Notes under the pieces: generated by a model | Told to the model about the DNA's origin: nothing | Database searches by the model: none | What the model saw: only the letters and a program-made list of their open reading frames with translations | Source: Candidatus Omnitrophota bacterium | GTDB taxonomy: Bacteria > Hinthialibacterota > Hinthialibacteria > Hinthialibacterales > JAKPRU01 | Assembly (NCBI GenBank): GCA_029570205.1 | Contig: JAKQSI010000021.1 | Coordinates: 1 to 64,000 of the forward strand | Direction: 5' to 3' | DNA: 64,000 bases | Program-made: the position numbers and the translations under genes | Part shown: piece after piece, positions 33,637-42,744 of the stretch | How positions within the stretch are numbered: the stretch's first letter is position 1 | How the letters are laid out: each line of letters starts with the position of its first letter

Positions 33637-34838
33637 TTGAAAACAAATCAGGCAATTTCCTGTTCGATGTGCGGAAAAACGAATCTGTTCGTTGTTGCGG
33701 CAATGATCTGCCTGTTTTTGTGCGCAGAAAACGTGGCGGGACAGATCACGGCGGAAATTACCAAACTCAATCTGAATTCCGCGAACAATTACAACATGAA
33801 GTGGGGCGGGGACAATCGCGTGATTGTCGCTCCCCATTGGGTGAAGGACACCACATCGGAACCCGTGTTTTATCCGATGACCAGCGCAATCAATGTGCGT
33901 CCGAAGTTCGAGTTGAGCGAACCCTGGGGCTCGGTTGAGGGGATTGCTCTTGTATGTGCGCAACGGATACCATCAGCGGCATCACCGTCCCGGTGAGTTC
34001 TACACCGATTCCCGCGTACGCCACTGAGTTTTCGATTGAGACCCAGACAATTGCTCATGCCAACCAGTTGACCGATTCCAAAATTGGAACGGTCTCTCTG
34101 AACTTCAATTGGAAGTACTCGTTCGATTACGGAGATACCTGGGAAGATGCCGGTACGACGAGCAATGTATGTTACGTGATCCTGTACTACCCTGCCGAAC
34201 CCTGGTCAGTGGACGGATATAGTGGGATTCCCGTGTATGTCGAGATGATGGATTACGCCTGTTCCGCAATGTCGGGAGCCACGGACGAGTTCAGTGCGAT
34301 TCAGAAACTCACCACGGCAACCGCCGGTTTCATGATCTATAACGGATCGATGCATTACACAGGCGAGGACTATGTCGATGATTTCTATGTGCGGGATTTT
34401 GTTTTACTATGCAATGGATCCCAAGGGCCTAATGAGAGGAATGATTGCAGGGATTTTTCCTGTGTTTCAGATTGTCTCGATGCGGCGGTCGGAATCGATT
34501 GGATTCACTTTGCTGGCATGGCTAACGAGGAAGGTGGTACCTTTGTCACAAAATACATAAAGGCGGCGAATATCAGCTCCGGGACAACGGAGTGGGTTTA
34601 TCACGAAATGAGTTACACAGAGAAACCGAGTACTTGGAACATGGGAGACGCGAGTCTGCTTCTCGACAGCAATGAAGGTGATTCGGGATGGACCTCCCCA
34701 GGTATCCAAGTCAAATACAACATGGATTGGGAAGACTATGAACCGAAGCTAACAGATGCCACGCTGGATTGGGTATATTTGAACAGCGAGTGGTCAGCCT
34801 GTGTGTTGAATGAAGGGCCAAGACCTTGGGCGCAATAG
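33637..34838 (+). pseudogene. Secreted protein of unknown family, interrupted by a frameshift
   Basis: Starts at TTG 33637 with AAGGGAGA upstream and a signal peptide (NLFVVAAMICLFLCAENVAGQ). The first frame reads to SEPWGSVEGIAL at about 33950; the second continues as CATDTISGITVPVS and runs to 34838. The two parts join smoothly if one base is missing near 33951-33965. There is no slippery heptamer, so programmed shifting is unlikely; decay or a sequence error is. The whole would be about 400 residues with many aromatic and Asp/Thr/Ser residues, as in extracellular beta-rich proteins (WKYSFDYGDTWED, IQVKYNMDWEDY). No family recognised. The two paralogous secreted genes downstream share no obvious similarity with it. 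Confidence 0.65.
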
Positions 34839-34896
34839 ATGTTGGTGTGGACTGATGCTTACGAAAGACCAGGAAGGGCACAAAAGGAGACCAATC

Positions 34897-35811
34897 ATGA
34901 CAAAACTAATGAGAATCTCGCGTCTTATCTGCACTGCGATGTTTGTCTCTGTCTTTATTTGGCCTGCATCTAGTGCGGAGCCTGAAGATATCCAGGACTC
35001 CGGATTTATGAAAGTGGGTCATGATGTTGTACCGGTCAGGCATTCCGACAGACAATTGGTCACCGGGATCGACCTGGATAAAGTATTCAGCCGGTATATT
35101 CCCGACTATGAGAGATATGGAAGATCGCCACAAGACCTCGGGACACTGTGGCGATGGAGTGAAAGGCGGGATCAGGATCATAGTAAGTATCTGCGGCGAA
35201 CTGTGAGAGTATTCCGCTCACACGAGGCTGCCCTTTCGGGGGCTTCTCGCTATCTTTTGTCCATCCAAGCGGTACTCCGATGCGATCCGCCGAATCCAAA
35301 TGATCCCGGATTCATTTCATGGGGTGAAAAGACCTTCGTATGCGACAATGTCTTTGTTTCGCTTCTTCTGTCCGATCACTACAAGTCGATTCCGGAATGG
35401 TTTCAACGCGATCTCAGGAACGGGGCGGATGGGATCTACAAAGGACCGGAGGTGCAACCGCCGGTAATCCTGGGTGACGACTTTCCGGACGATATGACGC
35501 TTCTCAAAATAGACGGCAAGCCGACAGCTCAGCTTAGGGTGATCAGTCCCGATCAACGCCCGGTTTATACGAGCATATCGGCGACTCCAAGGGGTTATAT
35601 CTTTTCAAGAATCGGCCAGCCGGGCAATGCCTCCCGTCCCGCCAATGTGGAATGGGTTGCTCCCGGGCATGTAGTTGTTGTAGATCCAGGAAGCGCCACC
35701 ATAGTCGATCTCGAGGCGGTGGCGGTGAATGACTTGTGTGTGGTATCTGATTATTGGACCAAGAAGGCAGTCCGCATCGCGCCGCCGCAAGAAGTCCAGC
35801 CTCAGGAATAA
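34897..35811 (+). CDS. Secreted protein of unknown family, paralogue 1
   Basis: 304 residues. ATG 34897 with AAAAGGAGA upstream; signal peptide MTKLMRISRLICTAMFVSVFIWPASSA. It shares with the next gene a clear set of motifs in the same order: GIDLDKVFSRY with a DYER motif, GTLWRW against MIWRW, PPNPNDPGFISWG, DNVFVSLLL, LRNGADGIYKG, PVILGDDFPDDMTLLKIDGKP and RPVY. So the two are recent or constrained duplicates of one family, which I do not recognise. No catalytic motif stands out. It follows the frameshifted gene by 58 bases on the same strand. Confidence 0.7.
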   Translation: MTKLMRISRLICTAMFVSVFIWPASSAEPEDIQDSGFMKVGHDVVPVRHSDRQLVTGIDLDKVFSRYIPDYERYGRSPQDLGTLWRWSERRDQDHSKYLRRTVRVFRSHEAALSGASRYLLSIQAVLRCDPPNPNDPGFISWGEKTFVCDNVFVSLLLSDHYKSIPEWFQRDLRNGADGIYKGPEVQPPVILGDDFPDDMTLLKIDGKPTAQLRVISPDQRPVYTSISATPRGYIFSRIGQPGNASRPANVEWVAPGHVVVVDPGSATIVDLEAVAVNDLCVVSDYWTKKAVRIAPPQEVQPQE

Positions 35812-35919
35812 CAGGCCGGATTTCTTGCGACAGGCGGACATTGTGCCCGCCAAGCGAGGAGCGAAGGTCCCATGACTCAGCGGGATCTTCGCCCTCCCGA
35901 ATAGGAAAAGACAAAGAAG
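35812..35919. repeat. Intergenic hairpin-rich element between the two paralogues
   Basis: GGCGG/CCGCC (about 35832-35851) and GCGAAG/CTTCGC (35858-35892) make two small hairpins. Resembles the REP-like elements elsewhere in the window rather than a terminator, as no T-run follows. Confidence 0.4.
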
Positions 35920-36846
35920 GTGAGGCCATTGAACATAGCATTTCACATTCTTCTCATATCAATCACAACGCTTGTTCCTATGGCCGTTCTCTGTCAAAGC
36001 GCCCCGGCAGAAGATATTGAGGCGCTTTATGAACGGAAGTCGAATTTCGTGCGGAGATTCGATGAATCGGCTAACGCTGTTCATATCAGTGGTGTGACAA
36101 TACCCATACAAGATTCCGGCAGACCGCTCGTGACAGGGATCGACCTGGATAAGGTGTTCAGCCGGTATGTCGCGGATTACGACCGATTCGAGAGAGGCTC
36201 AATGGGACCTTTCCCTTCCGGCATGATCTGGCGGTGGCGTGTCAAACCGCTCCCGGATGATCCGGAGACCAAGTTCTATTGGGGATCGAAACGCAACGAC
36301 CCCTATTACAGGAGATTCATCAGACTGGATGTCGGTGTCTTCAGCTCTCACGGTCAAGCCCTGCTTGCGGCTGAGCATCGTCTCACTCATCAGCAAGCCT
36401 CGGTTCCTATCGACCCTTTGAATCCCAACGATCCCGGCTTAGTGTCCTGGGGCGGGGCATATTTTGTTCGTGATAATGTGTTTTATTGTCTTCAGATATC
36501 CTCGGAGTTCAACACGGCGCAGATGTTGGAGCGGTTTCACACAGATCTGCTCAATGGCGGGGATGGGATCACGAAAGGTGAAAAGGTCCCCGTTCCCATC
36601 ATCCTGGGTGATGCTTTTCCTTCCGACATGACCCTGTTCGCCATAGGTGGGAAGCCCATGGCTCCCCTTAATGTCAAAGATCCAAATGGACGTCCGGTTT
36701 ATTGCGACGTGTGGGTGGAGGACAGCGACATCCGCTCGATGCAGAGGATCATGTCCAAGGAAAAGTCTGGCCCCGGCGGACTTCAGGAAATCTCCCCGGC
36801 TATTAGTTGGATAGAGCCCAACATGCTGGTTATCGGCAGGAATTGA
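35920..36846 (+). CDS. Secreted protein of unknown family, paralogue 2
   Basis: 308 residues from GTG 35920; TTG 35929, with AAGGTGAGG five bases before it, is an equal candidate. Signal peptide (LNIAFHILLISITTLVPMAVLCQ). Shares GIDLDKVFSRY, PLNPNDPGLVSWG, RDNVFYCLQIS, LLNGGDGITKG, IILGDAFPSDMTLFAIGGKP and RPVY with the product of 34897. The sequence diverges fully only at the N- and C-termini. The final codons and stop (IGRN) lie inside the duplicated block that recurs at 32882. Function unknown; the pair may be periplasmic or surface proteins. Confidence 0.7.
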   Translation: MRPLNIAFHILLISITTLVPMAVLCQSAPAEDIEALYERKSNFVRRFDESANAVHISGVTIPIQDSGRPLVTGIDLDKVFSRYVADYDRFERGSMGPFPSGMIWRWRVKPLPDDPETKFYWGSKRNDPYYRRFIRLDVGVFSSHGQALLAAEHRLTHQQASVPIDPLNPNDPGLVSWGGAYFVRDNVFYCLQISSEFNTAQMLERFHTDLLNGGDGITKGEKVPVPIILGDAFPSDMTLFAIGGKPMAPLNVKDPNGRPVYCDVWVEDSDIRSMQRIMSKEKSGPGGLQEISPAISWIEPNMLVIGRN

Positions 36847-36990
36847 GAAAAGAGTTCACAAATCCGGTCGGAGATGAGAAAAATTCGCATCCAAGAACAA
36901 AATGCCTGTGCGAATGTCCGCTTCTCGCCCCGCTGTTCGGGCTTTCCTCTTGGAGTGGGGGAACGCAGATACCGCCTTGCATTGGAACAT
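36832..36990. repeat. Duplicated block, copy B (decayed)
   Basis: Begins with 31 bases identical to 32882-32912 and overlaps the last codons of paralogue 2. Then GAGATGAGAAAAA against GGAATGAGAAGAAA, and CCTCTTGGAGTGGGGGAACG against CCCTTGGAGTGCGGGAGCG; the hairpin arms of copy A are broken here (ACGCAGATACCGCC). The rest of the 262-base gap before 37109 shows nothing more. Confidence 0.75.
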
Positions 36991-37108
36991 TATTCGCGAA
37001 ATTCATGTTCTTCGTGGTTCACCGCATCTTCACCCCCTTTTCCCATTGACAAATCCCCTTCCATCGCACAAGGTTTCAGGCACAAAACTCGCTCCTGGAG
37101 GTTTATCC

Positions 37109-39283
37109 ATGAGAACAACCATGCTCGGCTTTGTTCTGGCGATGTCCGCGCTGGTGGCGTATGCCGGCCAACCACACGTCACGCGCGTTCCGATGACCTA
37201 CACTATCGGATACAAGAATCACCTGAACGAAGCGAAAGACGATACCGAGAAGATACTTGAGGCTCCACCGGATATTTTCCATACCGGCAATCGGGAAATC
37301 CCCTTCAATGCGCGAGTCGGCCCGATGGAAGGCGATACATACAGGCTGATCCCCCCTGAAGAAGTCCGAGAAAAAATCCGGCGTATTCAGCAATTTACCG
37401 AGCATGTGCGCTCGTCCGGTGTCCGCTGGATCATTCCGTATATCTGCAACCAGACCATTTTCGGCGATGCCGAAAAGCGTATCGGATTCTGGCAATTCTA
37501 CGACCACTGGGACGAGTATTCCGAATTCGGCTTGCCTCCAAAACCGGCACGCGATCCCATTGAGTGGATGCAGCGTTGCAGCAACGGCGAACTGCATACG
37601 ACCTACCCATTCCATTTCCCCATGGCCGAACCCGGATTCCGGTATCAGCCATGTCCCAACAGTCCGGACTGGCGCGAGTTTCTCAAGTTCATGGTGCGGA
37701 GTATTGTCCGTTGCGGATACAATGGCGTTTTTGTCGATAACTGTATTCTTCACTCCTACGATGTCTACAGCCAACAGGACTTCGACACATATCTGAAAGA
37801 ACAATATGGCGACCGTCTCAAGGAACTCTTCGGAACGGACGATCTCTCCGAGTTGAATCTGGTGGACCCGCAGACGGGATCATCTACAGAAGGATATGGA
37901 AAATCCGGCTTGATCGGCAGCTCCCAGTGGACCCCGCAACTGGCCCTGCTCTGGGCGGAGACTCAACGTTTCTGGGTCTGGAGCGTATGTAGACAACTCC
38001 GCGAACTGAAAGAAACTGGCAAACAGGAAAGCGGCCGGGAATTCTTAATCGTCCCCAATTACGGAACCACCCAACGAGTCGGGGCAATCGACGGGCGACG
38101 TCAGGATGGAAAGGATCTCAAGCGCTACGCGGAGGTCTCGGATGTTATTATGCTGGAGGAAGGCAGCGATGTCGGTCAAATCGCGCCGGGACTTACCCTC
38201 GACTACCACCTCCAATACAAAATGGGGCTGGCCTATGGCGCTCCGGTAGCCGTTCTTCCTTACACACGATTCCATCCCGTAACTTTCGAGATGTGCATGG
38301 CGGAGGCTTTTGCCGGCGCCGGCGCGGCCTTTATTGAAATGGAAACCGGATTTCCCGACCTGCGGGCGAGGTATCAGCGATTCGTTCGCGAGAATCTGGA
38401 CATATTTGACGGTTCGGTCTCGACGACTCCGATAGCCGTCGTATTTGACTATGAGCAATTGTTTTTTGAGAACCGAACGCACCTGGACTATCTGTATGTC
38501 ATCGGACAGTTCTTAGCTGACCGCGGTTACCTGTTTGATCTGGTTACCCCGGAAGATTCCGAGCGTCTTGCGCAATACGATCTCGTGATTGTCCCGAATG
38601 TGACATACATCAGCGAGGAAGTGCATCAGCGAATCGCCGACATTCCGCCGGAATCTCTGATCATTATCGGTGAATATGCCACACACGATGAATTGGCGCG
38701 ACCGAAGCACCGCCGTCTCCCCCACGGAACACACGTGCCCACACCCGACCCGTTATTCCCGCCCCGTGGTATTTCGCGGGACAGTATGATCCAGCTCGCT
38801 TTTCGTTCCTCGGATCTGCTCAAGGAAAAACAGAACCTTGGCGAAAATGCGTTGATGTACCGGGTCGATCAAGTAATGCATGGGAGCCGAAATGATGGAC
38901 GCTGCCGCTTCGATGCCGTCGTCGAACAGGCCGGAAAAGGCCGACCCATGACCGTGTTTGTCGATGACAATGTCCGACCGCTTAAAGTGAACACCTACAT
39001 GAAAAAAGATGGATCAGAAATGTTCGCGCATCTGGTAAACTACCAGGTCCCGCTGGTCGATTCCGATGGAAAAGCTCTGGAAACCAGGACCCTTGAGCCG
39101 ATTCGGGACACCACCCTGCAATTCCCGATCCGACAAGGCTCCGGCGTGCAAACCGTAACGCTTTGTTCACCGAATCGCAGCGAACCCATGAAATTGAAGT
39201 CGGAGGTAGTCGATAATACGATCCTGGTTACTGTCCCGGAAATCGGGCCGTACGAAATCCTCCGGATACGCTGGAAATCCTGA
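37109..39283 (+). CDS. Secreted glycoside-hydrolase-like protein with GH42-type middle domain
   Basis: 724 residues. ATG 37109 with TGGAGGT upstream and a signal peptide (MRTTMLGFVLAMSALVAYAG). A TIM-barrel-like N-terminal two thirds: VRWIIPYICNQTIFGD, CPNSPDWREFLKFM, YNGVFVDNCILHSYD, FLIVPNYGTTQ, VSDVIMLEEGSD. Then a flavodoxin-like fold that resembles the GH42 trimerisation domain (LDYLYVIGQFLADRGYLFDLV, YDLVIVPNVTYIS, LIIIGEYATHDE) and a C-terminal beta domain (MFAHLVNYQVPL, EIGPYEILRIRW). Probable glycosidase on exported or environmental glycan; family and active residues not assigned. It precedes the methyltransferase gene by 20 bases, likely co-transcribed. Confidence 0.7.
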   Translation: MRTTMLGFVLAMSALVAYAGQPHVTRVPMTYTIGYKNHLNEAKDDTEKILEAPPDIFHTGNREIPFNARVGPMEGDTYRLIPPEEVREKIRRIQQFTEHVRSSGVRWIIPYICNQTIFGDAEKRIGFWQFYDHWDEYSEFGLPPKPARDPIEWMQRCSNGELHTTYPFHFPMAEPGFRYQPCPNSPDWREFLKFMVRSIVRCGYNGVFVDNCILHSYDVYSQQDFDTYLKEQYGDRLKELFGTDDLSELNLVDPQTGSSTEGYGKSGLIGSSQWTPQLALLWAETQRFWVWSVCRQLRELKETGKQESGREFLIVPNYGTTQRVGAIDGRRQDGKDLKRYAEVSDVIMLEEGSDVGQIAPGLTLDYHLQYKMGLAYGAPVAVLPYTRFHPVTFEMCMAEAFAGAGAAFIEMETGFPDLRARYQRFVRENLDIFDGSVSTTPIAVVFDYEQLFFENRTHLDYLYVIGQFLADRGYLFDLVTPEDSERLAQYDLVIVPNVTYISEEVHQRIADIPPESLIIIGEYATHDELARPKHRRLPHGTHVPTPDPLFPPRGISRDSMIQLAFRSSDLLKEKQNLGENALMYRVDQVMHGSRNDGRCRFDAVVEQAGKGRPMTVFVDDNVRPLKVNTYMKKDGSEMFAHLVNYQVPLVDSDGKALETRTLEPIRDTTLQFPIRQGSGVQTVTLCSPNRSEPMKLKSEVVDNTILVTVPEIGPYEILRIRWKS

Positions 39284-39303
39284 TCGGAAAGGACCTCAAC
39301 ACC

Positions 39304-40353
39304 ATGCCGATGACACCCCGCGAGCGCTGGCTGGCCGTACTGAATCGACAAACACCCGACCGAATCCCCTGCGATTTCTGGGGAACACCGGAAGTGATTA
39401 AACACCTCATGAAGGAGCTTGGATGTGCGGCGGAGGACGATCTGTGGCGCACATTACAGATCGACAAAACTCATGCCGTCCAGCCGAAATACATCGGACC
39501 GCCGATACCCGAAGACGGCGATGTGTGGGGAATCCGCTACAAAACTCAATCTTATGCGGACGGTTTGGGGAGTTACCGGGAAGTATTCCATTACCCCCTG
39601 GCCGGAATGAGCGATCCCGCCGAGTTGGAGGATCATCCCTGGCCGGATCCGAATTGGTTTGACTACTCTGTGATACCCGAACAACTGGCGGAATGGACCG
39701 AATGGCCTGTTATGGCCGGGCATTACGAGGCGTTCTATTTCTACTCAAACATGCGTGGAATCGAGTCGGCGCTGGAGGATCTCGCGCTCCATCCCGAATT
39801 TGCCGACCGTGCGCTACAAAAAATTTTTGAGTTCTGCTATGAACACAATCGCCGGATGTTCGAAGCGGCGGGAAAGGATGGTGGGATTCTTTACACGTAT
39901 GTAGCCGAAGACCTCGGCAGCCAGTGCGGTCTCCGCATGAGCCTGGACATGATGGATCGTTTTCTGCTCCCGCGTATGAAAGCGATGGTAGACTTGGCCC
40001 GTGTGTATGGAATCAAAGCCTTCCATCATGACGATGGAGCCTGTTTTCCGGTTCTTCCACGAATGGTCGAGATCGGGATCGACATCCTGAATCCCATCCA
40101 GTGGCGATGTCCCGGCATGGAGCGGGAGAAGCTCAAAAAAGAGTTCGGGGATCATTTTGTATTCCACGGCGCCGTCGATAATCAGGAAACGTTACCTTTC
40201 GGAACGCCGGAGGATGTTCGTAATGAGGTAAAGGAAAACATCCGTATTCTCGGCGCTGGCGGCGGCTATATTGTGGCCCCGTGTCATAACATTCAGCCGA
40301 ATACACCAACCGAAAACATTCTGGCTCTCTATGAAACTGTCGTGACTTGCTGA
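39304..40353 (+). CDS. Uroporphyrinogen-decarboxylase-like (MtaA/CmuA-type) methyltransferase
   Basis: 349 residues, start ATG 39304 after GGAAAGGACC. Opening MTPRERWLAVLNRQTPDRIPCDFWGT is typical of the URO-D superfamily members that are not heme enzymes. Later: VMAGHYEAFYFYSNMRG, AEDLGSQCGLRMSLDMMDRFLLPRMK, AFHHDDGACFPVLPRMVEIGIDILNPIQ, FHGAVDNQETLPFGT and APCHNIQPNTPTENI. The HHDDG and C-H residues could hold the metal that activates a methyl acceptor or donor. Relatives transfer methyl groups to or from corrinoid proteins; the corrinoid protein at 14006 is a possible partner. Substrate unknown; it follows a glycosidase gene, hinting at O-methylated sugars (inference). Confidence 0.88.
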   Translation: MPMTPRERWLAVLNRQTPDRIPCDFWGTPEVIKHLMKELGCAAEDDLWRTLQIDKTHAVQPKYIGPPIPEDGDVWGIRYKTQSYADGLGSYREVFHYPLAGMSDPAELEDHPWPDPNWFDYSVIPEQLAEWTEWPVMAGHYEAFYFYSNMRGIESALEDLALHPEFADRALQKIFEFCYEHNRRMFEAAGKDGGILYTYVAEDLGSQCGLRMSLDMMDRFLLPRMKAMVDLARVYGIKAFHHDDGACFPVLPRMVEIGIDILNPIQWRCPGMEREKLKKEFGDHFVFHGAVDNQETLPFGTPEDVRNEVKENIRILGAGGGYIVAPCHNIQPNTPTENILALYETVVTC

Positions 40354-40456
40354 TTCCGCAGCATGACCGTTACCGAAGATCATCGATTAACGGAAAGCAA
40401 TATCGCGAACAGTGTTCGCCTCCATGATCGCAACCGGCTGGCCGAGATGAGAATCT

Positions 40457-41221
40457 TTACTTGGGGCTGCGGACCAGGTTGCCGAGGACCTCTTTCAGGA
40501 GGTCTTTTTTGGGGAAACCGTGGCCGCGATGCTGGCGGAACCCCTCGGCGAACGGCACACCCACTTCCTCGCCGCGCTTTTTCGCCATGCGTTGCATAGC
40601 CAGGAGATACTCGTCCACCCCGTGATGGGCACGCAGCCAGCTCCGTTGGCTTTCGTGGCAGGCCAGCATCGTGCGCTTGGTTTCAAGAGTCTCCGTGATA
40701 TCGACATAGATATGGGGGATGACCGGTTCACCGAACAGATTGGTACCCTCAAGCGGGTCGGTGTAATACAGTGTCGGGATAGATTGCAAAATCGGCGCGT
40801 GATTCTCCGCGTGGGTGTCGTAATTCTTGATCGGCGCGTTGAAACAGGCATTTCGGACCAGGAGGCTGGTGTATTCGTGATCGGACATATAATCCTGTGG
40901 GGAACCGGTAATCACGATGTCCGGTTTCGAGGCTCGAATGGCTTCCGTGACTTTCTCCTGTGTGCGGTCATTGTGGTAAATCCGCAGATCGCGTTCCTCC
41001 ATGCAGCGATACCGTGCGCCGATCACCGCCGCCGAATCGGCGGCCTCTTTTCGGCGAATGGCGGAGATTTCCTCCGCGCTGCGATCCGCCGTGCCGCAAT
41101 CGCCGGGAGCCATGGTGATGATCTCCGCCGTCCAGCCGTGTCGGATCAAAAGCGCGACCGTGCCGGCGGCGAGGATTTCAATGTCGTCAGGATGGGCATG
41201 AATGGCAAGAACATGTGGCAT
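40457..41221 (-). CDS. LmbE/PIG-L family deacetylase
   Basis: 254 residues. The metal and catalytic block AIHAHPDDIEI stands at residues 6-16; the second block is YMSDHEYTS (His of the Asp-His-Glu type), and AENHAP may hold a third ligand. Enzymes of this family remove N-acetyl groups from sugars such as GlcNAc conjugates by zinc catalysis. No signal peptide: cytoplasmic. ATG 41221 has only a weak ribosome site. It is convergent with the methyltransferase gene. Likely substrate an N-acetyl sugar derivative; BshB-like bacillithiol chemistry is possible but no partner gene is here. Confidence 0.9.
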   Translation of the reverse strand: MPHVLAIHAHPDDIEILAAGTVALLIRHGWTAEIITMAPGDCGTADRSAEEISAIRRKEAADSAAVIGARYRCMEERDLRIYHNDRTQEKVTEAIRASKPDIVITGSPQDYMSDHEYTSLLVRNACFNAPIKNYDTHAENHAPILQSIPTLYYTDPLEGTNLFGEPVIPHIYVDITETLETKRTMLACHESQRSWLRAHHGVDEYLLAMQRMAKKRGEEVGVPFAEGFRQHRGHGFPKKDLLKEVLGNLVRSPK

Positions 41222-41541
41222 GATCTTTGAACCTGTTTTCTTTGGATTTGTAACTGGGACTTCGACATATTAGCCAAATCCTCTCTCCATTGCCATCCTT
41301 CTATGACACCGTTTGTATCTCTCGTGGAATCAAGACATCGGATGATTCCTGGCCCCGTCTGTTCTCTTCACGAACGCATTATCCCGGTTGACGGATCGGT
41401 GTCGGGAGGGTATCCTGTATGTTGTTCAAGAATGGATTTGTTGTATCCGGAACAAGGACCGACCGGAGTGTCTCTGGAGACCTCGAGTCATCCGTCGGAA
41501 CGCATATTTCAGAACACATTTGACAGACAGGGAGAAACGTC
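41222..41541 (+). promoter_or_regulatory. Upstream region of the TRAP lipoprotein with a promoter candidate
   Basis: In these 320 gene-free bases a TTGACG (41388-41393), 17-base spacer, TATCCT (41411-41416) stands out; the leader would be about 120 bases. No riboswitch or operator palindrome was recognised. A GGGAGAAACG site precedes ATG 41542. Confidence 0.45.
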
Positions 41542-42603
41542 ATGAAAACACAGAGAAGTTCCATTGTGGCATGGCTTGCTTGCGTTGCGCTGCTTGGCGG
41601 CCTTGTGGGCTGCGGCCCGAAACCGGGAACGGAAACGACCACGGAGGAACCGACAGCTGTGCAACAGCCTGCAGTTAAGGCAGTTCCCGAGCAGCCGGTT
41701 CTGACCCTGACCTGCGCCAGTTTCGCTCCTCCCTCCACGTTTCCGTGTGTGCAGATGGAGCACTGGAAAACGCAAATTGAAACCTGGACCAATGGAAAGG
41801 TGAAAGTGGAGACCCAATCGGGGAAGCCGGATGTCCTGAATGCAGTCATTGCCGGTCAGGTGGATATCGGCAATTTCCCAATCTGGGATGCGCGGCACCG
41901 GTTTCCGGTTTCGGAAGTCATTGATCTTCCGGTCGGGTTTTCCAGCGCGAAAGCGGCAACGCTGACATTTTATCATCTTATTATGAAGTACAACCCGAAG
42001 GAGTTTGAGAACGTTAAAATTATCACCGTCTTCACATGCCCTCCCTGCAATCTGATGAGCTCCACGCCGATTCGATCCCTGGAGGAATTAAAGGGCATGG
42101 AAATTTTTACCTCCGGTTCGGGAAACGATATTTTGAAATGCCTGGGGGCTGTCCCGCTTGACATGTCGCCGGGTAGCGGTTTCGGGACAGGCGCGGCCAA
42201 AGCGCTCCATTCTTCGTTGGACCTCTTGAAAGACAGGGGATATGCCGAGCAATTCTCGAATGTAACCATGCTCAACCTGCCGGTAACCGCATTCGCCGTG
42301 GTAATGAATGCGGAGAAATGGACCTCGCTGCCGGAGGAACTGAAACCGATCATAGACAATCTTCGGCTGGAGCACGCGATTTGGACGGCGGACTATGTGG
42401 ATGCGCACGCCAAAGAGTCCCTGGAGTGGGCAAAACAACAGCACAACGTACAGGTATTCGATCTGTCCGCAGAGGACCAGGCAAAACTCCCCGAACTGGT
42501 GAAACCTGTAATCGACGACTACATTGCCCGCGCCAACGCGGCCGGCCTCCCTGGCGAGCCGATTCTCCAGGATGTCCTGGCGGCAAAGGAGCAGTTTAAG
42601 TAG
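41542..42603 (+). CDS. TRAP-transporter (DctP-like) substrate-binding lipoprotein
   Basis: 353 residues. Lipoprotein signal with LVGC lipobox near residue 24, followed by a Thr/Glu/Pro-rich linker. The binding fold follows: LTLTCASFAPPSTFPCVQMEHWKTQIETWTNGKVKVETQSG (DctP opening, read in two parts), NAVIAGQVDIGNFP, STPIRSLEELKGMEIFTSG, and LNLPVTAFAVVMNAEKWTSLPEELKPII. Binds an organic acid or similar solute outside the inner membrane. The usual membrane partners DctQ and DctM are not adjacent; upstream and downstream genes are unrelated. So the binding protein is an orphan here. Confidence 0.88.
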   Translation: MKTQRSSIVAWLACVALLGGLVGCGPKPGTETTTEEPTAVQQPAVKAVPEQPVLTLTCASFAPPSTFPCVQMEHWKTQIETWTNGKVKVETQSGKPDVLNAVIAGQVDIGNFPIWDARHRFPVSEVIDLPVGFSSAKAATLTFYHLIMKYNPKEFENVKIITVFTCPPCNLMSSTPIRSLEELKGMEIFTSGSGNDILKCLGAVPLDMSPGSGFGTGAAKALHSSLDLLKDRGYAEQFSNVTMLNLPVTAFAVVMNAEKWTSLPEELKPIIDNLRLEHAIWTADYVDAHAKESLEWAKQQHNVQVFDLSAEDQAKLPELVKPVIDDYIARANAAGLPGEPILQDVLAAKEQFK

Positions 42604-42744
42604 GAGTAAAGGCAGGATTGGCCCTCTAGCCGTTGAATGCGCATGTTGTCCTTGGACTGCATCCGCATTTTCACATACTCATCCGCCATCGCCATGAAAT
42701 TGTCGTGCCGGATCTTGCGGGCGATGGAGCGGCTCAGGATCGGT

